From assembly GCA_025455005.1 (NCBI GenBank), contig JALONH010000009.1, positions 1-64,000 on the forward strand: 64,000 bases of DNA. The letters run 5' to 3'. The position numbers were made by a program, and so were the translations under genes. Origin of the DNA: Cytophagaceae bacterium. GTDB lineage: Bacteria > Bacteroidota > Bacteroidia > Cytophagales > Cytophagaceae. Positions 9,873 through 18,156 of the stretch are shown piece by piece. The notes under the pieces were generated by a model. That model had not been told where the DNA came from and ran no database searches. It saw nothing but the letters and a program-made list of their open reading frames with translations. Each line of letters opens with the position of its first letter. The stretch's first letter is position 1.

Positions 9873-11858
9873 ATGAAGGACACTTCATTTAATTATACAC
9901 CTAGTTTAACGGATTACAGCCGTAGAGTAACCAAAGTAGTGCACATAGGCGATTTACCTATGGGAGGAGCGTATCCTATACGGGTACAGTCGATGACCAC
10001 TGTAGATACCATGGATACCATGGGTTCTGTAGCTCAAATCAAACGAATGGTAGATGCCGGTTGTGAATACGTTCGAATTACAGCACCAAGTGTAAAAGAA
10101 GCTGAAAATTTAGGAGAAATTAAAAAAGTCTTACGAGCTGAAGGGTATACCGTTCCTTTGATAGCCGACATTCATTTTACTCCGAATGCTGCAGAATTAG
10201 CGGCCCGTCTAGTAGAGAAAGTTCGTATCAACCCGGGTAATTATGCCGATAAAAAGAAATTTGAAACAATAGAATATACGGATACCTCTTACCAAGCAGA
10301 ACTAGATCGTATTAGAGAAAAATTTGTTCCATTAGTATCCATTTGTAAAGAGTATGGAACAGCTATGCGGATTGGTACTAATCATGGATCACTCTCTGAT
10401 CGTATATTATCTCGTTATGGAGATACTCCATTAGGTATGGTAGAGTCTGCCTTGGAATTTTTACGTATTTGTGAAGATTTAAAGTATTATAATATTGTTT
10501 TGTCCATGAAAGCATCCAATACGCGTGTCATGGTTCAAGCGTATCGTTTATTAGTTCAAAAATTACAAGAAGAAGGTTTACAGCCGTATCCCTTGCATTT
10601 AGGTGTAACAGAAGCAGGTGAAGCAGAAGACGGACGCATTAAATCTGCTGTAGGTATTGGTACTTTGTTAGAAGATGGTTTGGGGGATACCGTTCGGGTA
10701 TCGTTGACAGAAGCGCCGGAGTTTGAAGTTCCGGTAGCGAAAAAATTAATTGACCGCTACACGACTCGGAAGGCAAAACCTCCGATTCCTTCATTTGATA
10801 CACAATTCCTTCATCCATTTGAATACCATAAACGAGAATCGATAGAAGTGGGAACAATAGGAGGAAGTCAAGTCCCAAGAGTCCTTGCGGATTTTTCATC
10901 CATGGGGGAAATCAACATGAGTGATTTAAAATCAATAGGTCATTTTTATTTACCGGAGTTAGATAAATGGAGTATGAATGATATAGGGGCAGATTATATT
11001 TATTCCGGAAAACAAAAGATAAACTTCATGTTGCCCAACGGATTGAAAGAAATAGTAGATGCAGATCTTTGGAAAACCATACCGGATATTACACACGTAT
11101 TTCCAATGTTCTTAGCCCGTTGGTACAAAACTGATATCGTAAAACATCCAAAATTAAACTTTATTCAAGCTTATACAGAAGATATAGATGCAGATTTGGT
11201 CCGTGTTTTACAACAAGATTCTACCGCTGTTTTAGTCTTAGAAACAGTCAATGAACACGCTTTGGCGGATGTAAGGAGTGCAAGTGTTCGCTTAACTGCA
11301 GCCGGATGTACTACTCCAATTATTATAAAACGTTCTTATTCACATTTGGATGATGAAACGTTGGTGTTGTATGCTTCAACCGATATAGGAGGATTGTTGG
11401 TAGATGGAATAGGAGATGGCGTATTGTTATCAATGGATAAATATGTTCCGAATGAAACAAAAGAACGATTAACGTATTCGAAAGTGTTAAATGGTTTAGG
11501 CTTTGGTATTTTACAAGCGGCACGCACTCGAATGACCAAAACGGAATATATATCTTGTCCATCATGCGGAAGAACATTGTTTGATTTACAAGAAACGACT
11601 GCCATGATACGGAGTCGTACCGATCATTTAAAAGGGGTTAAGATAGGAATCATGGGATGTATTGTAAATGGTCCAGGAGAGATGGCAGATGCGGATTATG
11701 GCTATGTTGGTGTAGGTAAAGATAAGATAGCTTTATACCGAGGACAGGAGGTTGTAAAGAAAGCAGTGCCTTCCGATAAAGCGGTTGATGAGTTGATTGA
11801 ATTAATTCGAGAAGACGGAAAATGGTTAGAGCCAGTATCAATAGAGCAAATGAATTAG
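9873..11858 (+). CDS. ispG: (E)-4-hydroxy-3-methylbut-2-enyl-diphosphate synthase, long form
   Basis: IspG (GcpE) converts 2-C-methyl-D-erythritol 2,4-cyclodiphosphate to HMBPP, the penultimate step of the non-mevalonate isoprenoid pathway, in the cytoplasm. At 661 residues it is the long type found in Bacteroidetes, Chlamydiae and plants, with a TIM barrel, an inserted middle domain of roughly 250 residues and the C-terminal iron-sulfur domain. The cluster ligands are visible: Cys562 and Cys565 (SCPSCGRT), Cys596 in GCIVNGPGE, and Glu603 of the same motif as fourth ligand. The N-terminal RVQSMTTVDTMDT motif is typical. The start ATG at 9873 gives the expected N-terminus. The small DUF6728 gene follows 4 bases after the stop. 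Confidence 0.96.
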   Translation: MKDTSFNYTPSLTDYSRRVTKVVHIGDLPMGGAYPIRVQSMTTVDTMDTMGSVAQIKRMVDAGCEYVRITAPSVKEAENLGEIKKVLRAEGYTVPLIADIHFTPNAAELAARLVEKVRINPGNYADKKKFETIEYTDTSYQAELDRIREKFVPLVSICKEYGTAMRIGTNHGSLSDRILSRYGDTPLGMVESALEFLRICEDLKYYNIVLSMKASNTRVMVQAYRLLVQKLQEEGLQPYPLHLGVTEAGEAEDGRIKSAVGIGTLLEDGLGDTVRVSLTEAPEFEVPVAKKLIDRYTTRKAKPPIPSFDTQFLHPFEYHKRESIEVGTIGGSQVPRVLADFSSMGEINMSDLKSIGHFYLPELDKWSMNDIGADYIYSGKQKINFMLPNGLKEIVDADLWKTIPDITHVFPMFLARWYKTDIVKHPKLNFIQAYTEDIDADLVRVLQQDSTAVLVLETVNEHALADVRSASVRLTAAGCTTPIIIKRSYSHLDDETLVLYASTDIGGLLVDGIGDGVLLSMDKYVPNETKERLTYSKVLNGLGFGILQAARTRMTKTEYISCPSCGRTLFDLQETTAMIRSRTDHLKGVKIGIMGCIVNGPGEMADADYGYVGVGKDKIALYRGQEVVKKAVPSDKAVDELIELIREDGKWLEPVSIEQMN

Positions 11859-11862
11859 AACT

Positions 11863-12039
11863 ATGAAAATCAAAGAATACTTTCAATTAAGTGAAGTCTT
11901 TACCTATTGGTTTAGAAAACACGATCCTAATAGAAAAAGCAATACGAATATTAAAATCATGCACGGTATCAATAAAATATCGATGCTACTGTTTTTGTTT
12001 TGTGTTATAGTAATTGTGTTTCGTGCTATTTTTAGATAA
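11863..12039 (+). CDS. Small membrane protein, DUF6728-like
   Basis: A 58-residue gene beginning 4 bases after ispG. The N-terminal half is polar and basic (YWFRKHDPNRKSN), followed by IKIMHGINKIS and one hydrophobic helix (MLLFLFCVIVIVF) near the C-terminus. The FRKxDPNRxxN and MHGINKIS elements match my recollection of the small DUF6728 proteins of Bacteroidetes, which are often next to housekeeping genes. It is probably a single-span inner-membrane protein. Function unknown. The close spacing suggests co-transcription with ispG. Confidence 0.7.
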   Translation: MKIKEYFQLSEVFTYWFRKHDPNRKSNTNIKIMHGINKISMLLFLFCVIVIVFRAIFR

Positions 12040-12083
12040 TCTTACAGATAATCTCTTTTTTTTGTAATTTGCTTTGTAAACAA

Positions 12084-13259
12084 ATGCATATGTTTTTTTT
12101 ACGTACTATATTTTATATTACTGTTTGGTTTTGCTGTAGTTGGAATGCTGTAGCTCAGTATCCTGAGCCTTTTAAATGGAATGACAAATTTGGTTATAAA
12201 AATGCATCGGGTTCTATTGTGATTCCGGCGATTTATGATCGTGTATATTCCTTCTCTGAGAATAGGGCCTTGGTTTACCGACAAGGAAAAGCCTATTTTA
12301 TAGACACGATAGGAGTAATTAAAATAAATTTAAAAGTAGACTCCATTTATTCCTTTACCGAAGGATTGGCGGCTTATAGTTTAGGTGGCTTGTGGGGGTA
12401 TATGAATAGTTTTGGTATAACTAAAATTACACCCAAGTATGCTGCAGCATTCCCTTTTTCAGAAGGCAAAGCCGTCATTTCGAAAGGGGGTAGATATGGT
12501 TATATAGATAAGACAGGAAAAGAAATTATTCCTCCTCAATACGATTACGCCTATGAATTTTCAGATGGGGCAGCCGCCGTAAAGAAAGAAGGAAAATGGG
12601 GATATATTTCTCCACTCAATACTTGGTTAGTTCCTGCACAGTATGACAAAGCTTCCAACGTATATAAAGGATTAGGTATCGTCACTCAATCTGATAAATA
12701 TGGTATGATTAATATGAAAGGGCAATTGTTGTTGCCTTTGGTCTATGATTGGGTATCCGTTTTTTCAGAGGGTTATGCACGTGTTAAGAAAGGCTCCCAG
12801 TGGGGATATGTAGATACCCAAGGAAAGTGGGCCATCCCCTTGCAATATGAGTGGGCGAGCGACTTTATAAAGGGGTATGCAAAAGTAAAAGTTCAAAATT
12901 CTTATGGCTTGATTGATACCAAGGGAAATCCGACCATCCCAATACAATATCAATGGATGGAAGAGGTAACTACCGAAGGAACAGTAATGGTAATAAAAAA
13001 TGGATTTTGGGGTTGTTTAAACACAACCGGAGAAGTACTCTCCCCGTTCAAGTATAAAGTAGACCGTCCCTATTCTGAAGGCTTTGCGGTTGTATCTATG
13101 GGTGGAAAATATGGTTTTATCGACCAAAAGGGCAGTATAGTTATTCCATTTCGATACGATTATGCTTTTGATTTTATTTCAGGATGGGCAGAAGTGGTTA
13201 TAGAGGGTAAATCCTTTTATATCGATAGGCACGGTAATTGTGTAAAGCACTGTGAATAG
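12084..13259 (+). CDS. Secreted WG-repeat protein
   Basis: About 391 residues from the ATG at 12084 (a second in-frame ATG is at 12090; an upstream TTG at 12069 seems less likely). A signal peptide ends near WNAVAQ. The body is a chain of WG repeats of about 45 residues: GYKNASGSIVIP, WGYMNSFG, YGYIDKTGKEIIPP, WGYISP, YGMINMKG, WGYVDTQGKWAIP, YGLIDTKG, WGCLNTTG, YGFIDQKG. This is the KWG/WG_beta_rep family, widespread in Bacteroidetes and of unknown molecular role, presumably a periplasmic or surface binding scaffold. A TAATTTG box lies just upstream. Confidence 0.85.
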   Translation: MHMFFLRTIFYITVWFCCSWNAVAQYPEPFKWNDKFGYKNASGSIVIPAIYDRVYSFSENRALVYRQGKAYFIDTIGVIKINLKVDSIYSFTEGLAAYSLGGLWGYMNSFGITKITPKYAAAFPFSEGKAVISKGGRYGYIDKTGKEIIPPQYDYAYEFSDGAAAVKKEGKWGYISPLNTWLVPAQYDKASNVYKGLGIVTQSDKYGMINMKGQLLLPLVYDWVSVFSEGYARVKKGSQWGYVDTQGKWAIPLQYEWASDFIKGYAKVKVQNSYGLIDTKGNPTIPIQYQWMEEVTTEGTVMVIKNGFWGCLNTTGEVLSPFKYKVDRPYSEGFAVVSMGGKYGFIDQKGSIVIPFRYDYAFDFISGWAEVVIEGKSFYIDRHGNCVKHCE

Positions 13260-13286
13260 ATAAAAAATTAAAAAACTAAATATTGT

Positions 13287-13805
13287 ATGAAAGCGTTAAG
13301 AAAAATAGTCTTTATATGTAGTGCTTTATTCATAAGTAGTTGGGCGTTGGCACAACAAGAAATCCAAAGTACTACTTCAGAACCTCATAAAAATCTGAGG
13401 GCAGATAAAATTGAGATTTTATTGGTAAAAGAAATTGAAAACTTGGGGGATACAGCGAAACACCACCATCACCATGATCCACATAAATCATCGTTTCGTA
13501 TCGTTCATTTAAAGTTTGTTTTAACCAGTAACGATCCTACTATTACCGGAAATAAAACGATTTTAATGCGTATTATTGATCCTATGGGACATGATATTTA
13601 TGATATTGGTTCCGGTGGCGGATTGTTTATGTTAAACAAAAAAGAAACACCTTATACCTATAAATACACCGGTAATTTTGATGGAAAATCTATGAATGTA
13701 GATTTTTTATATAAACATACTTCAAAATTTAAAAAAGGTATCCATATCATCGAGTTTTATGTAGACGGTAAGAAAATAGGTGAGGAGCATTTCTTAATTC
13801 AATAA
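13287..13805 (+). CDS. Exported His-rich protein of unknown function
   Basis: A 172-residue protein with a clear signal peptide (cleavage after SWALAQ). A histidine cluster (AKHHHHHDPH, about residues 58-67) lies in what looks like a linker. The C-terminal part is predicted beta-rich (FVLTSNDPTITGNKTILMR, IHIIEFYVDGKKIGEE), like an immunoglobulin-type fold. The histidines could bind metal, but there is no metal gene next door. It lies 27 bases after the WG-repeat gene and may share its transcript. It ends 2 bases before the end of the convergent DUF58 gene. I do not recognise the family. Confidence 0.6.
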   Translation: MKALRKIVFICSALFISSWALAQQEIQSTTSEPHKNLRADKIEILLVKEIENLGDTAKHHHHHDPHKSSFRIVHLKFVLTSNDPTITGNKTILMRIIDPMGHDIYDIGSGGGLFMLNKKETPYTYKYTGNFDGKSMNVDFLYKHTSKFKKGIHIIEFYVDGKKIGEEHFLIQ

Positions 13806-13807
13806 GA

Positions 13808-15139
13808 TTAAATCATACCTCTCGATTTAAGTTCTAAATATTTATTTATGGTATTCAAGGGTAAATTCTCCGGTCTTGTGAGGATACTTTGGATACCATA
13901 TTTTTTTAACTCTTGAACGATACGTCCCTTTTCTAATAATAATTTCTTAGCAACCGTTTGTTGGTACACTTCTTCAGTAGTCAAGGGTTCTTGTAGGGCA
14001 AATTCAGTTACTTCTGTATTCTCAAAAAATACGACTACCAATAAGTGAAATTTATTTATTTTTCTCAGATAAGGTATGACTCTCTCTACACTTTGAAATG
14101 ATTCAAAATTCGTGAATAGAAAAAATAGACTTCGAACGGTTATTTTGTGTCGAATGGTCTGATAGAGTAATTCCATATTGGATTCTAAAAAATAGTCCGA
14201 CTCATTGTACAGTGCATCTAAAATGATGCGCAATTGCTTATTTCCTTTTTCCGCTTTAATCAAACGGTTTATACTATTACTATATAAGATAAGTCCGGCT
14301 TTATCTTCCTTTTGTAATGCAGTATTGCTAACTACCAAAGCCGTATTAATGGAGTGATCCAAGAGAGTCAAACCATTAAAGGGTAGTCGCATAGAACGAC
14401 TTTTATCTATAATACAATATACTTGTTGGGATTTTTCATCTTCATATTGGTTTACCATTATTTCATTTCGTCTACCGGTAGCTTTCCAGTTGATACTGCG
14501 AATATCATCTCCTCGGACATAGTTTTTAATTTGTTCAAATTCATAACTATGTCCGATTTTTCTAAGTTTTTTAATTCCATAAAATCGGGCTAGAGATTGA
14601 AATGATTTCAACTCAAAGTTTTTCATTAAGATTAACGATGGGTAGACCGATACAGATGTGGGAGACCCGGCAGTGTATTTCCGTTCGGCTAAGCCAATAA
14701 AACTTCTGATAAAAAATAAGGTGTGACCAAAATGGTAAAGCCCTCTGCTGGTAGGATAAATGGTATACTGTATTTCTTTCTTTTCTAACCTAGAAAATAG
14801 TTGAGAAATCCGAAATGTTCTATTCTCTAATTCTTCCGGTAACTCATCTATAATGGATAGGTGAAGAGGGAAAGGCGTTAGGCTTCGAATGTTTAAGGTT
14901 ATTGAATTTTCGGTCCCAAGCGAGAGCACTTTAGCACATTTTCGATAGCATACTAATTTAATAGCTTTATGATAAAGTAAGATAATATCTACCAATGTTA
15001 GTAACACCGTTGCTGTAAGGCTGATGGGGGCTAACCCTTGTAACGCGTCTATCCAATATCCTAACAGAAACAATACTATGACTATGCCCATTAGAATAAA
15101 AAAGCGCAGAGAAAGGTAGGTGTCGCGAAACCACTTCAT
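13808..15139 (-). CDS. DUF58 domain protein (vWA-like), MoxR partner
   Basis: A 443-residue protein with two N-terminal membrane segments (about residues 12-30 and 38-58), then the DUF58 hallmark GDDIRSINWKAT (210-221) and a von Willebrand A-like metal site DKSRSM from Asp245. DUF58 proteins are encoded next to MoxR AAA+ ATPases and are thought to be their partners or targets. Here it is the last gene of the five-gene operon, its start sharing one base with the MoxR stop. Biochemical role unknown. Confidence 0.88.
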   Translation of the reverse strand: MKWFRDTYLSLRFFILMGIVIVLFLLGYWIDALQGLAPISLTATVLLTLVDIILLYHKAIKLVCYRKCAKVLSLGTENSITLNIRSLTPFPLHLSIIDELPEELENRTFRISQLFSRLEKKEIQYTIYPTSRGLYHFGHTLFFIRSFIGLAERKYTAGSPTSVSVYPSLILMKNFELKSFQSLARFYGIKKLRKIGHSYEFEQIKNYVRGDDIRSINWKATGRRNEIMVNQYEDEKSQQVYCIIDKSRSMRLPFNGLTLLDHSINTALVVSNTALQKEDKAGLILYSNSINRLIKAEKGNKQLRIILDALYNESDYFLESNMELLYQTIRHKITVRSLFFLFTNFESFQSVERVIPYLRKINKFHLLVVVFFENTEVTEFALQEPLTTEEVYQQTVAKKLLLEKGRIVQELKKYGIQSILTRPENLPLNTINKYLELKSRGMI

Positions 15140-16119
15140 TATCTCGGAATTTCCAATTTTTCAATAATACTTTGAATAATGTCTTCTGGTGTTGCACCTT
15201 CCATTTCTTTTTCCGGACTTAAAACAATACGATGGTTCATCACGGGTTTAGCCACAAATTGAATGTCTTCCGGTATTACAAAATTTCTACCTCGCATCGC
15301 TGCTAAAGCCTTAGACGCTTTCAATATCGACAAAGAGGCTCGAGTAGAAGCGCCTAAATACAAATCCGGGTGATTTCTTGTTTGCAATACAAGAGCAGCA
15401 ATATAATCGATTAAATGACTTTCTATACTGACTTCTTCAATCACCTGTGTGATAAAGGAAAGGTCTTGAACGGAAAGAACCGGTTGTATGGTCTCGGCTT
15501 TTGATTGTTTAAAATCGTTTTTAAATAAATGTAATATCTGTTTTTCTTCTTCCAATGTAGGATATTGCATTTTTATTTTAAAAATAAATCGATCTAATTG
15601 GGCTTCCGGTAGTTTGTACGTTCCTTCTTGTTCGATAGGATTTTGAGTGGCAATAACAAAGAAAGGAAAATGTAAAATATGTGTATCTCCATCAATCGTA
15701 ATTTGTTTTTCTTCCATTACTTCAAACAAGGCTGCTTGAGTTTTAGCAGGAGAACGGTTGATTTCATCAATAAGTACAACATTTGAAAAAATAGGTCCTT
15801 TCTTAAATTGAAACTCTGATGTTTTTAAATTAAATATACTCGTTCCCAATACATCCGTAGGCATTAGATCCGGAGTAAATTGAATACGATTAAATTGTAT
15901 GTCCAATGCTTTGGCTAAACTTTTTGCGGTCATGGTTTTGGCTATACCCGGTACCCCTTCCAGTAATACGTGTCCACCAGAAACAATACCTACCAACAGT
16001 AAATCTATCATGGCATCTTGACCAATAACAACTTTATGTATTTCGTTTTTTACGTTTAGAATCAATTGATTCATACGTACGTATTTATCATCCGACTGAA
16101 AATGAAGGTTTGTTTCCAT
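15139..16119 (-). CDS. MoxR-family AAA+ ATPase
   Basis: A 326-residue AAA+ ATPase. Walker A is GVPGIAKT (residues 55-62), Walker B is VVLIDEINRS (from about residue 114), and sensor-1 is FFVIATQNPIEQEGTYKLPEAQLDRF, recognised by ATQNPIEQEGTY and LPEAQLDRF. MoxR proteins act as chaperone-like ATPases that help vWA-domain proteins mature. Here the obvious vWA partner is the DUF58 protein just downstream. Start and stop codons of its neighbours overlap by one base on both sides, so expression must be coupled. Confidence 0.93.
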   Translation of the reverse strand: METNLHFQSDDKYVRMNQLILNVKNEIHKVVIGQDAMIDLLLVGIVSGGHVLLEGVPGIAKTMTAKSLAKALDIQFNRIQFTPDLMPTDVLGTSIFNLKTSEFQFKKGPIFSNVVLIDEINRSPAKTQAALFEVMEEKQITIDGDTHILHFPFFVIATQNPIEQEGTYKLPEAQLDRFIFKIKMQYPTLEEEKQILHLFKNDFKQSKAETIQPVLSVQDLSFITQVIEEVSIESHLIDYIAALVLQTRNHPDLYLGASTRASLSILKASKALAAMRGRNFVIPEDIQFVAKPVMNHRIVLSPEKEMEGATPEDIIQSIIEKLEIPR

Positions 16120-17474
16120 TAAGATTGAATTTTAGTGTAAATGTAATGAGCTATTTGATTGAATTTTTTAAAATCACTTTCTGAAATATCATATCCGGGT
16201 GTACTGTATTTTCTTCCTGTATGAATAAAATATTTCCATTCTTCTTCCGATACCCTAGTTTTTACTGCTAATATAGGCAACTGTTCCAAATAAGAATCTT
16301 TTATAGTGAATCCATACGTATTGTAAAGGGTCATATTCATTTGTTTATAGGTCAGTAGAACTAATTGTTCTTTATTTCCACTAGAGAAAAACATTCTACC
16401 GGTTGTTAAGATATAATCCATTGTAGCATTTCGTTTTGGTTCAATAACCATCATGGAGCGTTGTCTCCTTTTACCATAAAATACTATATATAGGATACCG
16501 GAAATCAATAACAAATACCAAGCGTTTCGTAAGGACACATTATTTAGAATATATTCTAATATAGTTTCATGTTCTGTCTTTTCTTTAGGATAAAACGGAG
16601 GGGTAGAGGTGGAATAGTTGTCCCACCATAGTTCATTTCGTTTAAAAGAGTGAAAGAATGTGTTTAAAAAAAGAAAAGCCTTCGAATCTCGAATAAAGTA
16701 GTTGCTAAAATTATCCGGTTGAGTATGAAGATGGAGAGAGCCTTTTCCTAAATTTATTTTTACTCCTATAGGAACTCTTATGGTACCATTGGAACTTGAG
16801 CTGTACAGAGCATAGTCTTGAATGATTACCCCGGGAATTTTTTTAATGGAATCTGTCCAAAAATATAATACCATACTTTTAGGAAGGAAAGTATTCCCGG
16901 TGGAGGAAGGTATATTAATATTTCGTTTATCTACTCTATTGCTATCCACTGTATATTGAATTTGATATTGGTTCAGAACTGTTACATTTTGGACCAGTCT
17001 GGTATCCTGAAGCGATGAGATAAAGGGTGATTCACTCTCTACGTTACCATAGAAGAAAGATTTGGGTTCCCCTTTATTTCTCCAATATCGATAGTGTATG
17101 GAATCGAATAAAAAATGTTGAAAAGCGTGCGCTGAAATAAATACATTGTTTCCTTGTTCTACAAAATGAAGTAGGGCTTTTATGTCTAAGGGATGAATGT
17201 AATAGTGCTCTCCTATATAAATGTATTGATGAGGGATTTCGGTATTCTTGGGTAATTGATTTCGGATGGGTTTGGTGATGTAGTTGATTCGATTACCATA
17301 GCTTTTTTCCATCATGGATTTAAATACGGTAGTACCATAGGGTGTTTTGTTTTTTTGTTGAATATACTGAGTCCAATCCGTTTTAGGAGTAGAAGTATAA
17401 TAAAAGCCAAAATATACTAGAACTGAAAGGACTAGAACCGCAAATATGATTCCGAAAAGAGTCGTTTTATTCAT
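16119..17474 (-). CDS. DUF4350 domain membrane protein
   Basis: A 451-residue protein with one N-terminal transmembrane helix (FAVLVLSVLVYFGFYY) and a second near residues 318-335 (AWYLLLISGILYIVFYGKRRQ). The extracytoplasmic part between them resembles the DUF4350/GATase-like domain (TPYGTTVFKSMMEK near the start, FVEQGNNVFISAH in the middle). A cytoplasmic tail of about 115 residues follows. It belongs to the MoxR-DUF58 operon and overlaps the upstream DUF4129-like gene by 8 bases. Function unknown. The position suggests a membrane subunit serviced by MoxR. Confidence 0.8.
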   Translation of the reverse strand: MNKTTLFGIIFAVLVLSVLVYFGFYYTSTPKTDWTQYIQQKNKTPYGTTVFKSMMEKSYGNRINYITKPIRNQLPKNTEIPHQYIYIGEHYYIHPLDIKALLHFVEQGNNVFISAHAFQHFLFDSIHYRYWRNKGEPKSFFYGNVESESPFISSLQDTRLVQNVTVLNQYQIQYTVDSNRVDKRNINIPSSTGNTFLPKSMVLYFWTDSIKKIPGVIIQDYALYSSSSNGTIRVPIGVKINLGKGSLHLHTQPDNFSNYFIRDSKAFLFLNTFFHSFKRNELWWDNYSTSTPPFYPKEKTEHETILEYILNNVSLRNAWYLLLISGILYIVFYGKRRQRSMMVIEPKRNATMDYILTTGRMFFSSGNKEQLVLLTYKQMNMTLYNTYGFTIKDSYLEQLPILAVKTRVSEEEWKYFIHTGRKYSTPGYDISESDFKKFNQIAHYIYTKIQS

Positions 17475-18156
17475 TCGTCGGAGTAGGTATTAAAGACTGA
17501 ATAAACGTACGGAAAACCTGTGTTGCCTCCTCATATTGTTCCGGAAGTAAGGGATATTCACCATACCAAACATAATTAAAAATATAGGATAACTTTGCAA
17601 ACGTGGGATACAAAGGTGTATGCAACAAAGCTTGCTGGTAGAACTCATTCGTTTTGTTTTTCTCCCATTGAATTTTACCTATTAGATGAAGTTGTTGCAA
17701 CGTAATTAAGTAGTTGATACGAATGACTTGTCTGGGATTATTTTCCTTTATATATTTTTCTAATAGATGGTTTAAATTCCATTCTTCTATAGGTTTATTT
17801 TCTAGTTCTTGGTCTAAAATAGATACAGCGGTGTATTTCCCCTTTAGTTTTGTATTCGTATTGTTTATGAGTATAAATCGATTGAGGATTAAGACCAAAA
17901 GAGCGGCTACCAGTAGGATTACTCCAACGTATACAAATCCATTTAAAAATTGAAGATTAGGTAATTTAAAGTTTTTTTTATTTTTAACATAGGGATCAGA
18001 TGTCGTTTCAGGTTTATCCTCGATAAAATTTAATTCTGAAACCTCTTGTTTCCAATGGGTAGAATCAAATAGCAGAGGATCATTCTTTTGACCATAAGAA
18101 AACAGTGTCATCAGAAGGAATAGTAAACTATAGGTATAGTGTCTGATTACGCCCAC
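17467..18156 (-). CDS. DUF4129-like membrane protein
   Basis: A 229-residue protein with a signal-anchor (YSLLFLLMTLFSYGQ), a polar region, a central transmembrane helix (FVYVGVILLVAALLVLILNRFI, given by FVYVGVILLVAALLV) and a cytoplasmic C-terminal domain rich in aromatic residues (FAKLSYIFNYVWYGEYPL). The FxxxxYxxVWYGxxP ending is the recognisable part of DUF4129, a domain regularly found in MoxR-DUF58-DUF4350 clusters and in transglutaminase fusions. It overlaps both neighbours (10 and 8 bases). No enzymatic motif is visible. Confidence 0.7.
   Translation of the reverse strand: MGVIRHYTYSLLFLLMTLFSYGQKNDPLLFDSTHWKQEVSELNFIEDKPETTSDPYVKNKKNFKLPNLQFLNGFVYVGVILLVAALLVLILNRFILINNTNTKLKGKYTAVSILDQELENKPIEEWNLNHLLEKYIKENNPRQVIRINYLITLQQLHLIGKIQWEKNKTNEFYQQALLHTPLYPTFAKLSYIFNYVWYGEYPLLPEQYEEATQVFRTFIQSLIPTPTNE

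Noticed and set aside
11323-11605. Two open frames on the minus strand inside ispG
   Set aside because: They are antisense to the conserved iron-sulfur domain region of ispG and have low-complexity, non-protein-like composition.
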